This document shows, one piece after another, positions 4,007 to 7,114 of a DNA stretch of 7,114 nucleotides. The notes beneath the pieces were generated by a model that saw nothing but the letters and a program-made list of their open reading frames with translations, was not told where the DNA came from and searched no databases. The translations under genes and the position numbers were made by a program. Source of the stretch: Alphaproteobacteria bacterium (lineage in GTDB: Bacteria; Pseudomonadota; Alphaproteobacteria; Sphingomonadales; Sphingomonadaceae); contig JAQGLH010000257.1 of NCBI GenBank assembly GCA_028293005.1, positions 1 to 7,114 on the forward strand, read 5' to 3'. The first letter of the stretch is position 1. The number at the start of each line of letters is the position of its first letter.

Positions 4007-6877
4007 ATGACACAACAGCTGCGGCGGGAGCCGACCTTTCTTGCGGGCGGCGGCGAATTGGGTCGGCTGATCGGCGAATTCGCATGGGAGACGACCAGCC
4101 TCGGGCCGATCGCTTCCTGGCCGGCGACCTTGCGCTCGACGATCGCGCTGATCCTGCGCTCGCGCGTGCCGATCGTCACCTTGTGGGGCGACGACGGCGT
4201 CATGATTTACAACGATGCTTATTCGATCTTCGCCGCGGCGCGCCACCCGCGATTGCTCGGGTCGAAGGTCCGCGAAGGCTGGCCCGAGGTCGCCGATTTC
4301 AACGACAATGTGATGAAGGTCGGGCTCGCCGGCGGGACGCTCGAATATCGCGACCAGGAGCTGAAGCTGTACCGATCGGGGCATGGTTCGGGAGCGCCCG
4401 AGCAGGTGTGGATGAACCTCGATTATTCGCCGATCCTGGATGACGACGGGCGGCCGGTCGGGGTGATGGCGATCGTCGTCGAGACCAGCGCCAAAGTCCG
4501 CGCCGAGCAGCAATTGAGCGGCCAGCACGAGCGGCTGCGCCAGATGTTCGAGCAGGCGCCCGGCTTCGTGGTGATGCTCGAAGGGCCGGACCATGTGTTC
4601 CAGCTCGCCAACGAGGCTTATTTCCGGCTGGTCGGCCATCGCGACATCGTCGGCAAGAAGGTCGCCGACGCGCTTCCCGAAGTGATCGCGCAGGGCTTCG
4701 TGCAGCTGCTCGACCAGGTCTACCGGTCGGGCGAAGCGATGGTCGGCAAATCGACCCCGCTGAAGATCGAGCGGCGGAGCGGGATCGAGCAAAGGTTCGT
4801 CGACTTCGTCTACCAGCCGCTGCGCGGGCCCGATGGCCAGGTGAGCGGCATCTTCGTCCAGGGCAACGACGTCACCGAGGAGCGTCGCGCCGAGGAGGAG
4901 TTGCGCGAGCACCAGAACCAGCTTGCCGCATTCGTCTCGCAATCAACGGCGGGGTTCGCGCAGGTCGATCTCGACGGTACCTTCACGTTGGTCAACGAGC
5001 GCTTCTGCGAGATCGCCGGGCGCGACCGTGACGAGCTGCTGACGATCACGATGCAGTCGATCACGCACCCCGACGATCTCGGCCGCAACATCCCGTTGTT
5101 CGAGCGCGCGGTCGCCGACGGCACGCCATACACGCACGAGAAGCGCTACATCCGGCCCGACGGCGCGATCGTCTGGGTGAACAATTCGGTGTCGGTGATC
5201 CGGCGCGCGAACGGCGAGCCCTACGGGGTGCTCGCGGTGACGCTCGACGTCACCGAGCGGCGCCGGACCGAAGAGGCGATCCACGAGAACGAGGCGCGGC
5301 TGCGCGCGCTCACCGAGAACCTGCCGGGCGGCATGGTCTACCAGATCTCGACAGGGGCCAAGGACGGCGAGCGGCGCTTCCTGTTCGTGTCGGAGAGCCA
5401 CGAGAAATTGACCGGCATCCCCGCCAAGGCGGTGCTCGCGGATGCGACGATCCCCTATTCGATCATGCTGCCCGAGGATCGCGAGGCGATGGCGGCGGCG
5501 GAGGCGAAAGCGACCGCCGAGCTGCGGCCGTTCGACGTGCAGGCGCGGTTTCGCCACGCCAACGGCGAGCTGCGCTGGTCGCGGATCATCTCGGCGCCGC
5601 GCGCGCAGCCCGACGGATCGATCATCTGGGACGGCATCCAGATCGACATCACCGACCAGAAGAACGCCGAAGCGGCGCTGCGGGCGCGCGAGGAGGATCT
5701 GCGCAAGCTCAACGAATCGCTGGAGGAACGGGTGCGCAGCCGCACCAGCGAGCTCGAGGCGGTGCACGAACAGCTCCGCCAGTCGCAGAAGCTCGAGGCG
5801 ATGGGCCAGCTGACCGGCGGCGTCGCGCACGATTTCAACAATCTGCTGACCCCGATCGTCGGCAGCCTCGACATGCTGCAGCGGCGCGAGATCGGCGGCG
5901 CGCGCGAGCAACGCCTGGTCGGCGCCGCGCTCGAATCGGCGGAGAAAGCGAAGACGCTCGTCCAGCGGCTGCTGGCGTTCGCGCGGCGCCAGCCGCTGCA
6001 GGCGGGGCCGGTCGACCTTCCCGAGCTCGTCGGCGGAATGGCGGACCTGATCGCCAGCACGTCGGGGCCCAAGATCACCTTGCAAGTCGACGTCCCAGCG
6101 TCGCTGCCGCGCGCGCGGGCGGACGCCAACCAGCTCGAGATGGCGATCCTCAACCTGGCGGTGAACGCGCGCGACGCGATGGCCGAGGACGGCACGCTGA
6201 CGATCGCCGCCGCGCAGGAGGAGGTGCGCGACCAGCAGGGCATCGGCCTTGGCGCGGGCAGCTATATCCGCCTGTCGGTGTCCGACACCGGCATCGGCAT
6301 GGACGAAGCGACGCTCGCAAAGGCGATTGAGCCGTTCTTCTCGACCAAGGGCGTCGGCAAGGGTACTGGGCTCGGGCTGTCGATGGTGCACGGGCTCGCC
6401 TCGCAGCTCGGCGGCGCGATGAAGATCGCGAGCAAGCCGGGGCTGGGGACGACGGTGTCGCTCTATCTGCCGATCGACAGCGCCGAGCGCGATACGCGCC
6501 GCGCGCCCAAGCAGGCCGAGGTGGCACCGGGCGCCGGCACCGTGCTGCTGGTCGACGACGAAGAGCTGGTGCGCAACAGTACCGCTGAAATGCTGCGCGA
6601 GCTCGGCTATCGGGTCTCCGAAGCCGCGTCCGCCCAGGAGGCGCTGGTCAAGCTGCGGCAGCAGGCGCCCGATTATCTGGTGACCGACCATCTGATGCCG
6701 GGCATGTCGGGCACCGATCTCGCGCAGCTGGTCGCGTCGGAATTCCCTGCCACGCGAACGTTGATCGTCTCGGGCTACGCCGATCTCGAAGGCATCTCGC
6801 CCACCATCCCACGACTGGCGAAGCCGTTCCGTCAGGTGCAGCTCAGGGCCGCGCTGCAGGCGCTGGAGGTGCGGTGA
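4007..6877 (+). CDS. Soluble hybrid sensor histidine kinase with four PAS domains and a receiver
   Basis: The ATG at 4007 gives 956 residues; in-frame GTGs at 3968 and 3929 are alternatives and none has a strong ribosome site. No membrane segment is visible, so it senses in the cytoplasm. Four PAS modules lie at about 15-165 (FLAGGGELG start, divergent), 174-295, 303-420 and 430-553; the last three end in DVTEE, DVTER and DITDQ. A coiled coil (553-597) leads to the HisKA domain with phospho-accepting H608 in GGVAHDFNNLL. The ATPase domain has the N box NLAVNARDAM (716-725), DTGIGM (760-765), EPFFSTK (775-781) and GKGTGLGLS (784-792). The receiver (844-953) has D850/D851, phospho-acceptor D894 in TDHLMPG, S922 and K939. 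All catalytic residues are present. The PAS domains lack the LOV GRNCRFLQ motif, so blue-light sensing is unlikely. With no output domain or adjacent regulator, it probably feeds a phosphorelay encoded elsewhere. Confidence 0.93.
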   Translation: MTQQLRREPTFLAGGGELGRLIGEFAWETTSLGPIASWPATLRSTIALILRSRVPIVTLWGDDGVMIYNDAYSIFAAARHPRLLGSKVREGWPEVADFNDNVMKVGLAGGTLEYRDQELKLYRSGHGSGAPEQVWMNLDYSPILDDDGRPVGVMAIVVETSAKVRAEQQLSGQHERLRQMFEQAPGFVVMLEGPDHVFQLANEAYFRLVGHRDIVGKKVADALPEVIAQGFVQLLDQVYRSGEAMVGKSTPLKIERRSGIEQRFVDFVYQPLRGPDGQVSGIFVQGNDVTEERRAEEELREHQNQLAAFVSQSTAGFAQVDLDGTFTLVNERFCEIAGRDRDELLTITMQSITHPDDLGRNIPLFERAVADGTPYTHEKRYIRPDGAIVWVNNSVSVIRRANGEPYGVLAVTLDVTERRRTEEAIHENEARLRALTENLPGGMVYQISTGAKDGERRFLFVSESHEKLTGIPAKAVLADATIPYSIMLPEDREAMAAAEAKATAELRPFDVQARFRHANGELRWSRIISAPRAQPDGSIIWDGIQIDITDQKNAEAALRAREEDLRKLNESLEERVRSRTSELEAVHEQLRQSQKLEAMGQLTGGVAHDFNNLLTPIVGSLDMLQRREIGGAREQRLVGAALESAEKAKTLVQRLLAFARRQPLQAGPVDLPELVGGMADLIASTSGPKITLQVDVPASLPRARADANQLEMAILNLAVNARDAMAEDGTLTIAAAQEEVRDQQGIGLGAGSYIRLSVSDTGIGMDEATLAKAIEPFFSTKGVGKGTGLGLSMVHGLASQLGGAMKIASKPGLGTTVSLYLPIDSAERDTRRAPKQAEVAPGAGTVLLVDDEELVRNSTAEMLRELGYRVSEAASAQEALVKLRQQAPDYLVTDHLMPGMSGTDLAQLVASEFPATRTLIVSGYADLEGISPTIPRLAKPFRQVQLRAALQALEVR

Positions 6878-6885
6878 GGGCAACG

Positions 6886-6914
6886 ATTCTCCCACGCACA
6901 GGCAGGGGAGGAAT
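6886..6914. terminator. Hairpin after the kinase gene, weak terminator candidate
   Basis: ATTCTCCC (6886-6893) can pair with GGGAG-g-AAT (6906-6914) with one bulged base and a 12-base loop. It begins 9 bases after the kinase stop. No T-tract follows. The right arm and what follows (GGAGGAAT, then TCATCG) resemble the arm and flank of the hairpin at 2465-2489. Confidence 0.4.
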
Positions 6915-6966
6915 TGTCATCGTCGTGGTTCGCCCCGCCTGAACGCCGATGAGGGCGCCTGCATAG

Positions 6967-6985
6967 CCTTGCCACCTTGGCAGGG
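6967..6985. repeat. Short hairpin in the right intergenic region
   Basis: CCTTGCCA and TGGCAGGG form an 8-base-pair stem with one T-G wobble around the loop CCT. No T-run follows, so a terminator role is not supported. The rest of 6878-7114 shows no open frame, promoter or RNA gene that I can support. Confidence 0.4.
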
Positions 6986-7114
6986 AGAAGATGACAGTCT
7001 CGAAAAGCCGGCGTTTCTACGTCCTAGATCGGCTCTCCCCCGCGAATCGAGGGACGGAACGAAGATCGAAAGCCGCGCGGACGGCGCAAATAAAGTGGGC
7101 CCCCCGGCGCGGCG

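Noticed and set aside
4007..5670. Blue-light LOV sensing by one of the kinase PAS domains
   Set aside because: None of the PAS modules carries the conserved GRNCRFLQ motif with its flavin-binding cysteine.
5804..5840. HWE-type kinase, as is common in alphaproteobacterial stress responses
   Set aside because: The phospho-accepting site is the VAHDFNNLL form of HisKA kinases, and the ATPase N box is a normal NLAVNARDAM.
3611..6895. Very long minus-strand open frame antisense to the kinase gene, broken by only one stop near 4943
   Set aside because: It mirrors the codon phase of a GC-rich gene. Its translation is rich in Arg, His, Leu and Asp with no domain, while the plus strand encodes a fully recognisable kinase.

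Overview
The window is high-GC DNA (strong G/C preference at third codon positions) carrying five complete chromosomal-type genes. Gene style points to an alphaproteobacterium, most likely a sphingomonad. That placement is inferred from protein character, codon use and CTCCC/GGGAG-type intergenic hairpins, not from a marker gene. There is no rRNA, tRNA, CRISPR array, transposase or phage gene.

Layout from left to right. An AT-richer left end (1-88) carries two small dyads. A TetR-family regulator lies on the minus strand (89-799). A 354-base divergent intergenic region holds the TetR promoter and an inverted repeat. An exported, Met/Gly-rich protein of unknown function lies on the plus strand (1154-2455). 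It converges on a MarR-family regulator on the minus strand (2508-3005), with a perfect hairpin and an unusual 13-base direct repeat between the two genes. The MarR gene diverges from a glutathione S-transferase-like gene on the plus strand (3146-3799). The gap between them holds a clear minus-strand promoter overlaid by a near-perfect palindrome, the best regulatory site in the window. After a 207-base repeat-like gap comes a large soluble hybrid sensor histidine kinase with four PAS domains, a kinase core and a C-terminal receiver (4007-6877). The last 237 bases are intergenic, with hairpins and no supported gene.

How the genes may work together: MarR probably represses itself through the palindrome on its own promoter and may influence the divergent GST-like gene. 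This would be a stress or xenobiotic response pair, and a cysteine in the MarR N-terminal helix makes redox sensing possible. The hybrid kinase has no partner regulator here and appears to be an orphan phosphorelay sensor. The TetR regulator and the exported protein are divergent neighbours, but no direct link can be shown. I see no convincing new multi-gene system. The most interesting items are the exported protein, the MarR/GST control region and the direct repeat around the 2465 hairpin.
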